From JAAXQD01 sp963790095 (GTDB taxonomy: Bacteria > Desulfobacterota > Desulfobacteria > Desulfobacterales > UBA11574): DNA of 64,000 nucleotides. Of the stretch, positions 27,969 to 35,978 are shown piece after piece (the stretch's first letter is position 1; every line of letters starts with the position of its first letter). The DNA lies in assembly GCA_963790095.1 (NCBI GenBank), contig CAWBNO010000003.1:58677-122676 (forward strand). The letters run 5' to 3'. The position numbers and the translations under genes are program-made. The notes below the pieces were generated by a model. It was given only the letters and a program-made list of their open reading frames with translations. It searched no databases and was not told the origin of the DNA.

Positions 27969-28153
27969 GATGAACTCGTAAAAAGTCTGATTTTGCTCGC
28001 TCCGCAAGCCATTTTGGGATTCATGACGCGCCTGGCTAAATTGCAAGAACCCGGGCTAACGCCCTCAAACAGCTTGCAATTTTTAACGCCAGACGTGTCA
28101 TGAATCCCAAAATTGCTCAATGTCGCTCACAAAAGACTTTTTACGAGTTCATC
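27969..28153. repeat. Long imperfect-palindrome repeat, family 1, copy B
   Basis: A 185-base element with perfect 20-base terminal inverted repeats (GATGAACTCGTAAAAAGTCT at the left, its complement at the right). The interior is nearly identical to the copy at 23283-23475. There is no coding capacity, so it behaves like a MITE- or REPIN-like non-autonomous repeat. It lies just after the cold-shock terminator. Confidence 0.88.
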
Positions 28154-28316
28154 AAGAATAACAGCCAAAGAAACCACAACTCGGCAAGATCAACATATCA
28201 ATTTAATAAATGTCAAAAAGAAATAAAACAAAAGAGAAAGAAAGAGAGTCCAAATCAGTTCCAGAATAAAAGAGAGAATCTATAAGCATTTAAACCGGAT
28301 GAAAAGGAGAAAAGAT

Positions 28317-28655
28317 ATGCGTCAAAAATATGTAATTTCTCGGAATGATGCAAAAGAGAGACTCAAAATCAGGGAATATGCAGTCATCGACAAAGATATG
28401 AAAAAAGTGGCGTCTCCACTGCTAAAAAACGCAAGTTTTTCATTTCTCTGCGAAGAAACCTATGAAAGTGAGATGATCGAGAGTTCCATCTCCAAAGGAA
28501 TGAACGCTTTGATTGCAAACCTTCGGACCCACAATATTTTTCCCATCGAACCCTATGTCAACAAAATCGCCGAATCCGTCATGACGTTATACGATTCGTC
28601 GGAAGATGGTTCAGTGGAACTGTTCTTTGACGACGCAGATCTGATATCTGCTTAA
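28317..28655 (+). CDS. Conserved-looking hypothetical protein, 112 residues
   Basis: I do not recognise a family. The protein has a basic N-terminus (MRQKYVISRNDAKERLKIRE) and an acidic C-terminus (ending LFFDDADLISA), with no membrane segment or cysteine cluster. The ATG at 28317 is chosen because AAAAGGAG lies about 10 bases upstream; an in-frame ATG at 28299 precedes that Shine-Dalgarno sequence. It sits between two cold-shock genes, but no functional link can be shown. Confidence 0.65.
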   Translation: MRQKYVISRNDAKERLKIREYAVIDKDMKKVASPLLKNASFSFLCEETYESEMIESSISKGMNALIANLRTHNIFPIEPYVNKIAESVMTLYDSSEDGSVELFFDDADLISA

Positions 28656-28744
28656 TACGGGGCCGTTTTTTGAAATCAGATACAGTGAGTCACTCAAATT
28701 GTGTTTCGGTAAAAAAGCAGAAGGGTTATTTTCCGGTCAACCTA

Positions 28745-28773
28745 TTGACTTCTTATTGCGAATAGATTAAATT
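28745..28773 (+). promoter_or_regulatory. Candidate promoter of the second cold-shock-like gene
   Basis: TTGACT (28745-28750) and TAAATT (28768-28773) with a 17-base spacer, about 150 bases upstream of the start codon, again leaving a long leader. Confidence 0.35.
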
Positions 28774-28920
28774 AAGATTTGATTAATTCTACCAATCACT
28801 GCTTGGGTATCTTTTCGGTATTTATTTTGAAGCCCGCCTGAAGAACCACTCTTTTTTGGCCTTCCTTCAAAGTGACCTCCTGAGCATTTGCAATAGATAT
28901 AAGGAAAGGAAAAACTTTAG

Positions 28921-29127
28921 ATGGAAGGTTATATCAAATCATACAGCGAAAAAAAGGGCTATGGATTTGTAGAGACTGAAGAATACGGGGTCATTTTTGT
29001 TCATAAATCGGGGATCAAGGATTTTGGGCATTTCGGTTTACAAAAGGGTGACCCGGTATCTTTTGAATTGAAAGAAACCCCTAAAGGTAAACAAGCCATC
29101 AACTTACAGCCTGTCAAATCCTATTAA
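28921..29127 (+). CDS. Cold-shock-domain-like small protein
   Basis: A 68-residue protein with a cold-shock-like OB fold: KGYGFVETE corresponds to RNP1 and VIFVHKSGI to RNP2. The start GYIKSYSEKKGYGFV differs from canonical CspA (GTVKWFN), so it is a divergent paralogue of the protein at 27693. It probably binds nucleic acid. GGAAAGGA lies upstream of the ATG. Confidence 0.88.
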   Translation: MEGYIKSYSEKKGYGFVETEEYGVIFVHKSGIKDFGHFGLQKGDPVSFELKETPKGKQAINLQPVKSY

Positions 29128-29251
29128 TTTGAAAACCCACAATACTTTTCTATCCTGATACTTACCATCGGCAATAAGGATTGCGCCATCTTGGGAATAC
29201 ACCTTGCTCGTTTTCTTACGTCGGAGGCGTTCATTTCTTTTGAGATTAACT

Positions 29252-29923
29252 ATGAATGTATATAACAGCATACCCCGTTACAGCTTGCGTGAAGATTTTG
29301 CCAACAGCATAACCCATGGCGCAGGCTTCATTCTTTCAATTATCGGAATGTGTGTACTGATTGCCTTTGCAAGCATCTATGGAAATGCTTGGCATGTTGT
29401 ATCCTGCACCATTTATGGGTCAACGTTGGTCTTTTTATATACAGCTTCCACGCTTTATCACAGTATACAGTTTGATAAGGCCAAGAGAGTTTTCAGGACC
29501 CTGGATCACGCGACCATTTTTCTGTTGATCGCCGGAACCTATACGCCTTTCACTCTGGTGAACTTACGGGGTCCTTGGGGGTGGTCACTTTTCGGTGTTA
29601 TTTGGGGGTTGGCTGTTATCGGAATCTTATTCCAAACGACGATGCTTCGCAAGGGGGCGATTTTTTCTGTTGCGTTTTACGTGGCCATGGGCTGGGTTGT
29701 CCTGGTCGCGATTAAACCGATGCTATCCTTGGTCGATACGGGGGGGTTGGTGCTGTTGCTTTTGGGCGGTGTCGCGTACACCATTGGCGTCGTATTTTAT
29801 GCTTGGCGGCAGATGCCGTACAACCATGCTGTCTGGCACGTTTTTGTCTTGGCCGGAAGTGCGTTTCACTTTTTCGCAATCCTCTTATACGTCATCCCTC
29901 CAAGTCCTCCCCGGATTATTTAA
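29252..29923 (+). CDS. Haemolysin III / PAQR family membrane protein
   Basis: A 223-residue protein with seven predicted membrane helices. The family signature is complete: ITHGAGF near the N-terminus, LYHS near 65, DHATIFLLIAGTYTPF near 80-95 and HAVWHVFVLAGSAFHFF near the C-terminus, which supply the His/Asp metal site of the CREST/PAQR superfamily. The bacterial function is unknown; the haemolysin name is historical. The ATG at 29252 matches the family N-terminus better than the upstream in-frame start at 29204. Confidence 0.9.
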   Translation: MNVYNSIPRYSLREDFANSITHGAGFILSIIGMCVLIAFASIYGNAWHVVSCTIYGSTLVFLYTASTLYHSIQFDKAKRVFRTLDHATIFLLIAGTYTPFTLVNLRGPWGWSLFGVIWGLAVIGILFQTTMLRKGAIFSVAFYVAMGWVVLVAIKPMLSLVDTGGLVLLLLGGVAYTIGVVFYAWRQMPYNHAVWHVFVLAGSAFHFFAILLYVIPPSPPRII

Positions 29924-30021
29924 GATGAAAATCCTCGGGTATCTGTTATCAATATGTTGTCGACCCAAGACACCATCAAGGGGCTTGAAAACATACCTGA
30001 ACCCATGGAGGTATCGAAAAC

Positions 30022-30042
30022 GAACCCTGTTTTTATGGGTTC
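30022..30042 (-). terminator. Hairpin at the end of the aminopeptidase gene
   Basis: GAACCC (30022-30027) pairs with GGGTTC (30037-30042). Read on the minus strand, the stem starts within the last codons of the aminopeptidase gene and is followed by GTTTTCG. It may terminate both converging transcripts. Confidence 0.5.
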
Positions 30043-31322
30043 ATTAAATCCTCAATCTCATCGGCTTCGATGGGAATATTTTCCATGAGATCAACAGGGC
30101 CCCTGGGGGTCAGGAGAATGTCGTTTTCCAATCGAATTCCGATACCTTCTTCTTTAATGTAAATGCCGGGTTCGCAGGTAAAAATCATTCCTTTCTCGAA
30201 TTTTCGGTATTTATTCCCAAAATCGTGAACATCCAGTCCCAGATGATGAGATGCGCCATGCATGAAATATTTTTTATAAAGGGGATGGTCCGGGTCCTGG
30301 TTTTTTATGGCCTTGGCATCCAGCAACCCCAGGCCGATCAACTCCTTTTCCATAACCGTGGCGACGTCTTTGTTATACGCTTCGAAGGTATTCCCCGGTT
30401 TGAGCATTTGAATGGCCGCTTTGTGGACCCGCAGGACGGCATTGTAAACTGCTTTTTGCCGCGGGGTGAACCTACCGTTGACCGGGACTGTTCGGGATAG
30501 GTCTGAAGCATAGTTTGCATACTCGGCGCCGAAATCCATGAGCAACAGATCGCCGTCTTTGCATTGTCGGTGGTTCTGAACGTAATGGAGAACGCAAGCG
30601 TTTGGACCCGAAGCAATGATTGGTGCATAGGCAGGGCCCCGGGATCGATTTGACAGGAATTCATGATAAATTTCCGCTTCGATTTCGAATTCCCATATAT
30701 CCGGCCGGATAAAACCGAGGAGCCGGCGAAATGTTTTTTCGGTAATCGCGCAAGCCTGTTTGATCAGTTCCACTTCCATAGAAGATTTAACCGCCCGAAG
30801 GTGATGCATAATCGGTGCAAGCCGCTCGTATTTGTGAAGTGGATACGATTTTTGACACCATTTCAAAAAACGGGCGTCTCTGGTTTCCACCGTAACATCG
30901 GCCCGCAAATGCTCGTTGGCGTTCAGATAAATCCGGTGCGCCTCAAAAACCAGGGACCTGAAAACCTTCTCGAATTCGGTGGTCCAGTAAATTGTCTGGA
31001 TTCCGGATATTGCCGTGGCGTCTTCTTTGGAGTGTTTGGGGCCTTCCCATGTGGTAATTTCTTCATTGGTTTCTTTAATAAACAGGATTTCTTTGTGCTT
31101 TTCTTCTCCGGCATCCGGAAAAATTACCAGAATACTGGCCTCCTGATCGACGCCACTGAGGTAAAAGATATCCGTATTTTGAACAAAGGATCGGGTACCG
31201 TCGGCGCTGGTGGGCATCACGTCATTGGAATTCAACACAGCAATGGAACCGGGTTTGAGTTTGGCGACAAATTTTTGACGATTTTCAATAAACAGACGGT
31301 TATCAACGGGCAGATATTTCAT
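30033..31322 (-). CDS. pepP: Xaa-Pro aminopeptidase (M24B)
   Basis: Removes N-terminal residues preceding proline from peptides in the cytoplasm. The 429-residue protein has the aminopeptidase P N-terminal domain (~1-165; starts MKYLPVDNRLFIENRQ) and the pita-bread M24 domain. The five metal ligands are visible: Asp in LLMDFGAEY, Asp in SDLSRTVP, His in HGASHHLGLDVHD, Glu in FTCEPGIYI and Glu in IRLENDILL. AGGA precedes the ATG. It converges on the haemolysin-III gene. Confidence 0.94.
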   Translation of the reverse strand: MKYLPVDNRLFIENRQKFVAKLKPGSIAVLNSNDVMPTSADGTRSFVQNTDIFYLSGVDQEASILVIFPDAGEEKHKEILFIKETNEEITTWEGPKHSKEDATAISGIQTIYWTTEFEKVFRSLVFEAHRIYLNANEHLRADVTVETRDARFLKWCQKSYPLHKYERLAPIMHHLRAVKSSMEVELIKQACAITEKTFRRLLGFIRPDIWEFEIEAEIYHEFLSNRSRGPAYAPIIASGPNACVLHYVQNHRQCKDGDLLLMDFGAEYANYASDLSRTVPVNGRFTPRQKAVYNAVLRVHKAAIQMLKPGNTFEAYNKDVATVMEKELIGLGLLDAKAIKNQDPDHPLYKKYFMHGASHHLGLDVHDFGNKYRKFEKGMIFTCEPGIYIKEEGIGIRLENDILLTPRGPVDLMENIPIEADEIEDLMNP

Positions 31323-31618
31323 TGGATGTTTCCTGGTATGGTCGAGAATTAATGAACCGGTTGCATTAAAAAAACAACCGATGTCTCATCGATGTTTCCG
31401 CAAGCGTTATAGGGGTGTCATAGCAGTAAATACGGTGATGTGGCAAATATAAAAATAGACCTTTTGGGTGAATTCAACAAAACTAGTGCAAAAAAAAACT
31501 AAAATTGATAGAGAACGTCAAAAGACTGCCACACGACGGAAATCCCGCCCGTTAGGAGCAGGGAGCTTCACAGGTGTCGGCAACATCATACAGAAGGCGT
31601 AAGAAAAAGGAATTTTGG

Positions 31619-32008
31619 ATGAAAGAAAAACTCATAAAAACCATGGATCTTGAAAACGGCATGCAGTTGAATTTTTACGATGCTTCAAGAAAAATCGCCG
31701 GGGACCGGTGGCAGATCTCCCTGATTGTCCGTATGGAAATCCCCATCACAGACGTGCTGATAAAGGACCCGGGTCAATCTACCCAAAGCGTGAATGAGAT
31801 CAAAACCGTACTTGGGGAAAACGTTCTGTTCGAGCAGAAAAGAGACCGGAATTTTATCGATGACGCCCAAAAAGAAGAGATGTTCAAAGATTTGTATGAT
31901 ACTTTTTTGAACAGCACCTTGGTGTATTTGTCCAATGAAGCATTCCCGAGAAAATATATCGCCAAAAAATACAAGGAAGCGGTGGAAAAGGGATCCTGGT
32001 ATCACTGA
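31619..32008 (+). CDS. Hypothetical protein, 129 residues
   Basis: I do not recognise a family. The protein is soluble and mixed-charge, beginning MKEKLIKTMDLENGMQLNFYDASRKIAGDRWQ... in outline, with a C-terminal helix rich in Lys/Tyr (YIAKKYKEAVEKGSWYH). It has no signal peptide or metal motif. The ATG at 31619 is preferred over an upstream start at 31574 because AAGGA lies nine bases before it. The gene is 94 bases upstream of the NUDIX gene and may be co-transcribed. The preceding 31323-31618 stretch holds no recognised feature. Confidence 0.65.
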   Translation: MKEKLIKTMDLENGMQLNFYDASRKIAGDRWQISLIVRMEIPITDVLIKDPGQSTQSVNEIKTVLGENVLFEQKRDRNFIDDAQKEEMFKDLYDTFLNSTLVYLSNEAFPRKYIAKKYKEAVEKGSWYH

Positions 32009-32102
32009 TGGCCCTTTTTCGGAGATCTTTTCGGCAGATGAACCCAAAAGGGTTCAACGGAAGTTTTGAAATGGCTGCCCATAAAACATAAAGGATGATG
32101 TC

Positions 32103-32612
32103 ATGGAGTTCAAGTTCTGTCCCTTTTGCGGAGAGCCATTACAGCCCAAAGCGAGACGTCATCATCGAAGAATGTTCTGCGAGCCCTGTCGCTGGACCCA
32201 TTATAAAAATCCGACCGTGGGGGTTGCGGTGGTTTTGTTAAAAGATGACGAATTGCTCCTGGTAAAGCGAAATGGTTCTTATCCGGGGATGTGGTGCATC
32301 CCTTGCGGCCACGTTGAATACGATGAAGATGTTCGGGTGGCGGCCGCCCGAGAGTTCAAAGAAGAAACCGGTCTGGATGTGGATGTCGGAGATGTTTTTG
32401 CCGTTCATTCAAATTTTCACGATCTGGAAAAACAGACCGTGGGGATATGGTTCTTGGGAACATGTACGGGCGGTGAACTAAAGGCCGGTTCAGATGCCAG
32501 CGAGGCAGAATTCTTTCCCCTGGATAATCTCCCCGAAGAATTGGCATTTCCAACCGATGTTTTGGTGTGTGAGCAATTGGCCCTAAACTATTTCAAAACT
32601 TCCGGTGAGTGA
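32103..32612 (+). CDS. NUDIX hydrolase with N-terminal zinc ribbon
   Basis: A 169-residue NUDIX protein that hydrolyses a nucleoside diphosphate linked to another moiety. The Nudix box is complete (GHVEYDEDVRVAAAREFKEE followed by TGL, about residues 66-88). An N-terminal zinc ribbon is formed by CPFCG (residues 6-10) and CEPC (~29-32), as in NADH pyrophosphatase-like or ADP-ribose-type members; the exact substrate cannot be read from sequence. AAAGGATGATG precedes the ATG. Confidence 0.9.
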   Translation: MEFKFCPFCGEPLQPKARRHHRRMFCEPCRWTHYKNPTVGVAVVLLKDDELLLVKRNGSYPGMWCIPCGHVEYDEDVRVAAAREFKEETGLDVDVGDVFAVHSNFHDLEKQTVGIWFLGTCTGGELKAGSDASEAEFFPLDNLPEELAFPTDVLVCEQLALNYFKTSGE

Positions 32613-32692
32613 TTTTCGAGTTTTTTGTCGCAACGCCCTCGGGGATGCAACGTGTAAAATTGGGTGCAGAATCCGAAAGACGACCGAATGCT

Positions 32693-33982
32693 TCATTGAT
32701 CCGCCGGTTCCGGACCATGGGGAGTTGCCAATACTCCTGATATATCAAGGATATCCAACTGCTGTTTCAGATTGGCCATTTGTTGATTGAAACGGTCACG
32801 GTATTCTGTTCCAACGGGTTCAACCGACGGAATATCTTCCTTGGATGGATTCACCTGCCTCCCGTTTTTCCAAAATCTATAACAGAGATGAGGACCGGTG
32901 GCCAAGCCGGTGGATCCCACATATCCGATAACCTCCCCTTGCCTTACATTTCTGCCTCGCTTGATTCCAGGGGCAAATCTAGACATGTGAAGATACTGGG
33001 TTGAATACACCCCGTTGTGCCTGATCTTTACATACCGGCCGTTATTTTTGTCATATCCGGCCTTCACAACAACGCCGTCGCCGGTACTCATAATCGGCGT
33101 GCCGGTCCTGGCGCCATAATCTATTCCGAAGTGGGCTTTATATTTTTTTAGAACCGGATGAAACCGTCGTCGGGAAAAACCCGAAGTGATTCTGGAAAAC
33201 TTTATCGGTGCTTTGAGAAATGCTTTTTCCATGCTGTCGGCATGTTGGTCATAATAACTTCCGCGACCCTCCTGCTCAAAATAAAATGCATAGAATTTTT
33301 TGTCGTTATGGTCGAACCTGGCCGCCGTTATCTTTCCGATACCAATCGGCTTTTTTTCAACAAATATTTCTTCAAAGACCACCCGAAACGTATCGTCTTT
33401 CTGCAGATGATGAAAATCGATGGCCCATGCGTAAATCTCTGAAAGTTTGATGGCCAGTTCAATGTCCAATTGCTGTTCCGTAAGGGTGTCCCACAGAGAC
33501 GATTCAATCCGTCCGGTAACGGTTTTTGTTTGAAGCTGCACCGGCTTTTTTCCCAAAGTAACTTTTATTGGATCGTCGAAATCGAAGACAACATAATCGA
33601 CGGGATTGAGTTCGTACACAAAATAGCGAACCTTTTTTGAAGCATCAATGCTGTGGACGATACAAAACGGATTTCCGGATTTCATCGTTCGTACGTCAAA
33701 TACGGCTTTGGATTCCAAGGCTGCATCATGGATTACCGAATTGGGGACATTATATTTCAATAGGATGTCAGAGAGATTTTGATGGGGTTGAAGCGTGTTT
33801 TTGACAACGTCCAAATCATCGCAGTCGATACCATATTCAACACGATGCGGTTTCAGAACAGGGGGATTTTTCTCAGCCGGCGGTGGCTCCTTCTCCGTAA
33901 CGTCCGAGCAGGCAGATAGATATAAAATTGATAGGATCAACGCCGGCAGAATTTTAGACGTAAATTTTTGATAATGTTTCAC
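32693..33982 (-). CDS. M23 family peptidoglycan endopeptidase-like lipoprotein
   Basis: A 429-residue envelope protein. A lipoprotein signal peptide ends in the lipobox LSAC (about residues 23-26). The middle region resembles the OapA/YebA N-terminal domains, and the C-terminal LytM/M23 domain (~285-400) has HFGIDYGARTGTP with the first metal ligands. The second motif, normally HLHY, reads GPHLCYRFWKNGRQVNP: a cysteine replaces the catalytic histidine. It may be a metal-binding variant or a catalytically weak activator of other hydrolases. Homologues with cysteine at this site are known to me in other phyla, so it is not necessarily a mutation. Confidence 0.88.
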   Translation of the reverse strand: MKHYQKFTSKILPALILSILYLSACSDVTEKEPPPAEKNPPVLKPHRVEYGIDCDDLDVVKNTLQPHQNLSDILLKYNVPNSVIHDAALESKAVFDVRTMKSGNPFCIVHSIDASKKVRYFVYELNPVDYVVFDFDDPIKVTLGKKPVQLQTKTVTGRIESSLWDTLTEQQLDIELAIKLSEIYAWAIDFHHLQKDDTFRVVFEEIFVEKKPIGIGKITAARFDHNDKKFYAFYFEQEGRGSYYDQHADSMEKAFLKAPIKFSRITSGFSRRRFHPVLKKYKAHFGIDYGARTGTPIMSTGDGVVVKAGYDKNNGRYVKIRHNGVYSTQYLHMSRFAPGIKRGRNVRQGEVIGYVGSTGLATGPHLCYRFWKNGRQVNPSKEDIPSVEPVGTEYRDRFNQQMANLKQQLDILDISGVLATPHGPEPADQ

Positions 33983-34286
33983 GATGTTTGTTTTATGGGT
34001 CCTTGGATGTCTTTTGGGGTATTAATTTCGACGGGGCAATCCCTAATTGATCAAAAGCCGGAGATGCCCCGGATCTACAGCGTCAGGGGGCGGAGCGTCC
34101 TGGACGACTATCGACCCTTGACGACACAGGAAACAGGGTGTCATCGGCTTGTCCGTTTTCTCTACAGGTATTTAGAGTAAAAGACTTTTGGGAGTTAATC
34201 AATACTTTATTGACACGGGTTGGACATGACCGTAATAATCTGTTAGGATTATAAATACAGAAACACGAAAACAGAAAAGGGGAACG
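33983..34286. other. Divergent intergenic region
   Basis: This 304-base stretch separates the M23 lipoprotein gene (minus) from yqeY (plus). Apart from the promoter candidate at 34210-34238, I see no RNA gene, repeat or coding region. Confidence 0.45.
34210..34238 (+). promoter_or_regulatory. Sigma-70 promoter candidate for the yqeY-like gene
   Basis: TTGACA (34210-34215) and TAATAA (34233-34238, within TAATAAT) with an optimal 17-base spacer, about 50 bases upstream of the start codon. It is one of the best promoter matches in the window. Confidence 0.65.
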
Positions 34287-34685
34287 ATGAACCTTCAAAA
34301 ACAGATAAAAAAGGATTTATCTGCTGCGATCAAGGCACAGGATGCCCAAAAAAAAGACGCCCTTCGGGTTGTTTTGGGAGAATTTGCAAGACTCGATAAA
34401 AAAGAGCTTTCGGACGATGAGGTGGTAAAAATCCTAAAAAAATTGTTAAAATCTGAAAAAGAGGTGTTGGAACAGAAAGGTCAAGGGACGGAATCCGCGT
34501 TCATAGGGATTGTTGAAACGTATCTCCCCAAAATGGCCGCTGAAGCTGAAATTCGAGAATGGATAAAACACAACATCGATTTTGCCCAATTCAAAAACAA
34601 GATGCAAGCCATGGGGTCAATTATGAAGCATTTCGGAGCCGCGGCAGACGGAAATTCGGTTAAAAAAATCTTGCAGAAGATGTAA
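34287..34685 (+). CDS. GatB/YqeY domain protein
   Basis: A 132-residue, mostly helical protein of the YqeY family, related to the tRNA-binding tail domain of amidotransferase subunit GatB. Typical motifs are LRVVLGEFARLDKKELSDDE near the start, YLPKM in the middle and the C-terminal MGSIMKHFGAAADG. Its exact role is unsettled; a tRNA-linked role is suspected. It is slightly shorter than the common ~148 residues. AAAAGGGG lies before the ATG. Confidence 0.88.
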   Translation: MNLQKQIKKDLSAAIKAQDAQKKDALRVVLGEFARLDKKELSDDEVVKILKKLLKSEKEVLEQKGQGTESAFIGIVETYLPKMAAEAEIREWIKHNIDFAQFKNKMQAMGSIMKHFGAAADGNSVKKILQKM

Positions 34686-34710
34686 ATTGATAGGCCGATA
34701 TGGACTTGGG

Positions 34711-35185
34711 TTAGGAAGTCCCGTTTTCGGAATACTGCTGGATAACCTTTAAATACATATTTTTCGGATATAGACCTGTCAGAGAAAGGACATGTTCCTT
34801 GTTTTTGACAAAAGCGACATGGGGGATGCCGGTGACACGAAAGGAACTTGCAAGTTCGCTGTGCCGGTCGATGTTGATCTTGTAAATAGCTACGATACTT
34901 GCGGTTTTCTTTACCGATTTTTTCGAGAACCGGAAAAAGTTCTTTACAGGGCGGACACCAGTCGGCATAGAAATCGAGAACCAGGAGACGGTCTTTGGAT
35001 GTTTCCATGATGTTATTAAATTGTTCCAGACTTTTTATGCTCCCGATAACCGAATCTTTGGCCGAATCTTGGGGTTGGTTGCCGGTATTGTTTCCGCACG
35101 ATACCATAACCCAAAAGAAAAATACCGTAACAACGGGTATGAAAAAGCGCACCCAACGGGTGTTGTCTTCTATATTTTCTGTCAT
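34711..35185 (-). pseudogene. Thioredoxin-like lipoprotein interrupted by a frameshift
   Basis: Reading from 35185, the product has a lipoprotein signal (VFFFWVMVSCGNN), then a thioredoxin fold with DFYADWCPPCKELFPVLEKIG holding the CPPC active site. About residue 100 the frame is lost in a GAAAACC run near 34910; the other frame continues with the rest of the fold (YKINIDRHSELASSF, TGIPHVAFVKNKEHV with the cis-proline, LTGLYPK) to the stop at 34711. Removing one A restores a continuous protein of about 158 residues. It is either a real pseudogene or a sequencing error. If intact, it would reduce disulfides in the periplasm. It is convergent with yqeY. Confidence 0.8.
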
Positions 35186-35384
35186 GTTAAAACGTCCGTT
35201 CGAACGAAGCGTTTGATTTAAAATCACGGATCCATGATTGGAAAAAAGTCAAGACCGGACATTAACGGCGTGTACGGTGTTAGATACCTGACAACGTATG
35301 TATTTGCAAACAAAAAGATCGGCCAGTCAGGAACAATTTTGGCCCTTGATCGATGGAACTGTTATCAAAAACCTGTATAACGTG

Positions 35385-35978
35385 ATGACGCAGCCCCGTA
35401 TAATTTATTTTTTTGTGGGACTCTATGGTTTAATTTCAATCCTGTTCATTGCTGTTCCACCCCTTTATGCCGACATCTATGTCTATGTGGACAGCCAAGG
35501 GGTGCTTCATTTCACCAACGTACCCACATCCTCCAACTATAAGATCTTTATCCGTGAAAAACCGGACGGATCCTTGAAATCGGACGTCACCCGGCGATAT
35601 GATCGATTAATAACCGAAGCCGCCGAACGGCACGGCGTCTCCTTTTCATTGCTGAAAGCAATGATAAAAATAGAATCGGATTTTAATCCCAGGGCAATTT
35701 CAAGTGCCGGTGCCATGGGGCTGATGCAAATCATGCCCGAAAACATCAAGCGGCTGAACATAAAAGATCCTTTTGACCCACGGGAAAATATAATGGGGGG
35801 AACGCGTTATCTAAAACAGATGATTGATCGTTTTAAAGGAAAGCTGCCGCTGGCGTTGGCCGCCTATAATGCAGGGCCCAATGTCGTTGAGCGGTATCAG
35901 CGGATTCCCCCTTACACGGAAACGGAAGATTATGTGGAAGCCGTTATGAAATATTATTCCATTTTTAAAAAGGGGTAG
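35385..35978 (+). CDS. Lytic transglycosylase (SLT domain)
   Basis: Cleaves the glycan strands of peptidoglycan. An N-terminal signal peptide (IIYFFVGLYGLISILFIAV, cut near LYA-DI) precedes a short DUF4124-like segment (VDSQGVLHFTNVPT) and an SLT domain. The catalytic glutamate lies in KIESDFNPRAISSAGAMGL, followed by LMQIMPE, GGTRYLKQMI and LALAAYNAGP, all hallmark motifs. The ATG at 35385 places the signal peptide correctly; an upstream in-frame start at 35298 would bury it. The 3' end overlaps the convergent uridylyltransferase gene by 25 bases. Confidence 0.9.
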   Translation: MTQPRIIYFFVGLYGLISILFIAVPPLYADIYVYVDSQGVLHFTNVPTSSNYKIFIREKPDGSLKSDVTRRYDRLITEAAERHGVSFSLLKAMIKIESDFNPRAISSAGAMGLMQIMPENIKRLNIKDPFDPRENIMGGTRYLKQMIDRFKGKLPLALAAYNAGPNVVERYQRIPPYTETEDYVEAVMKYYSIFKKG

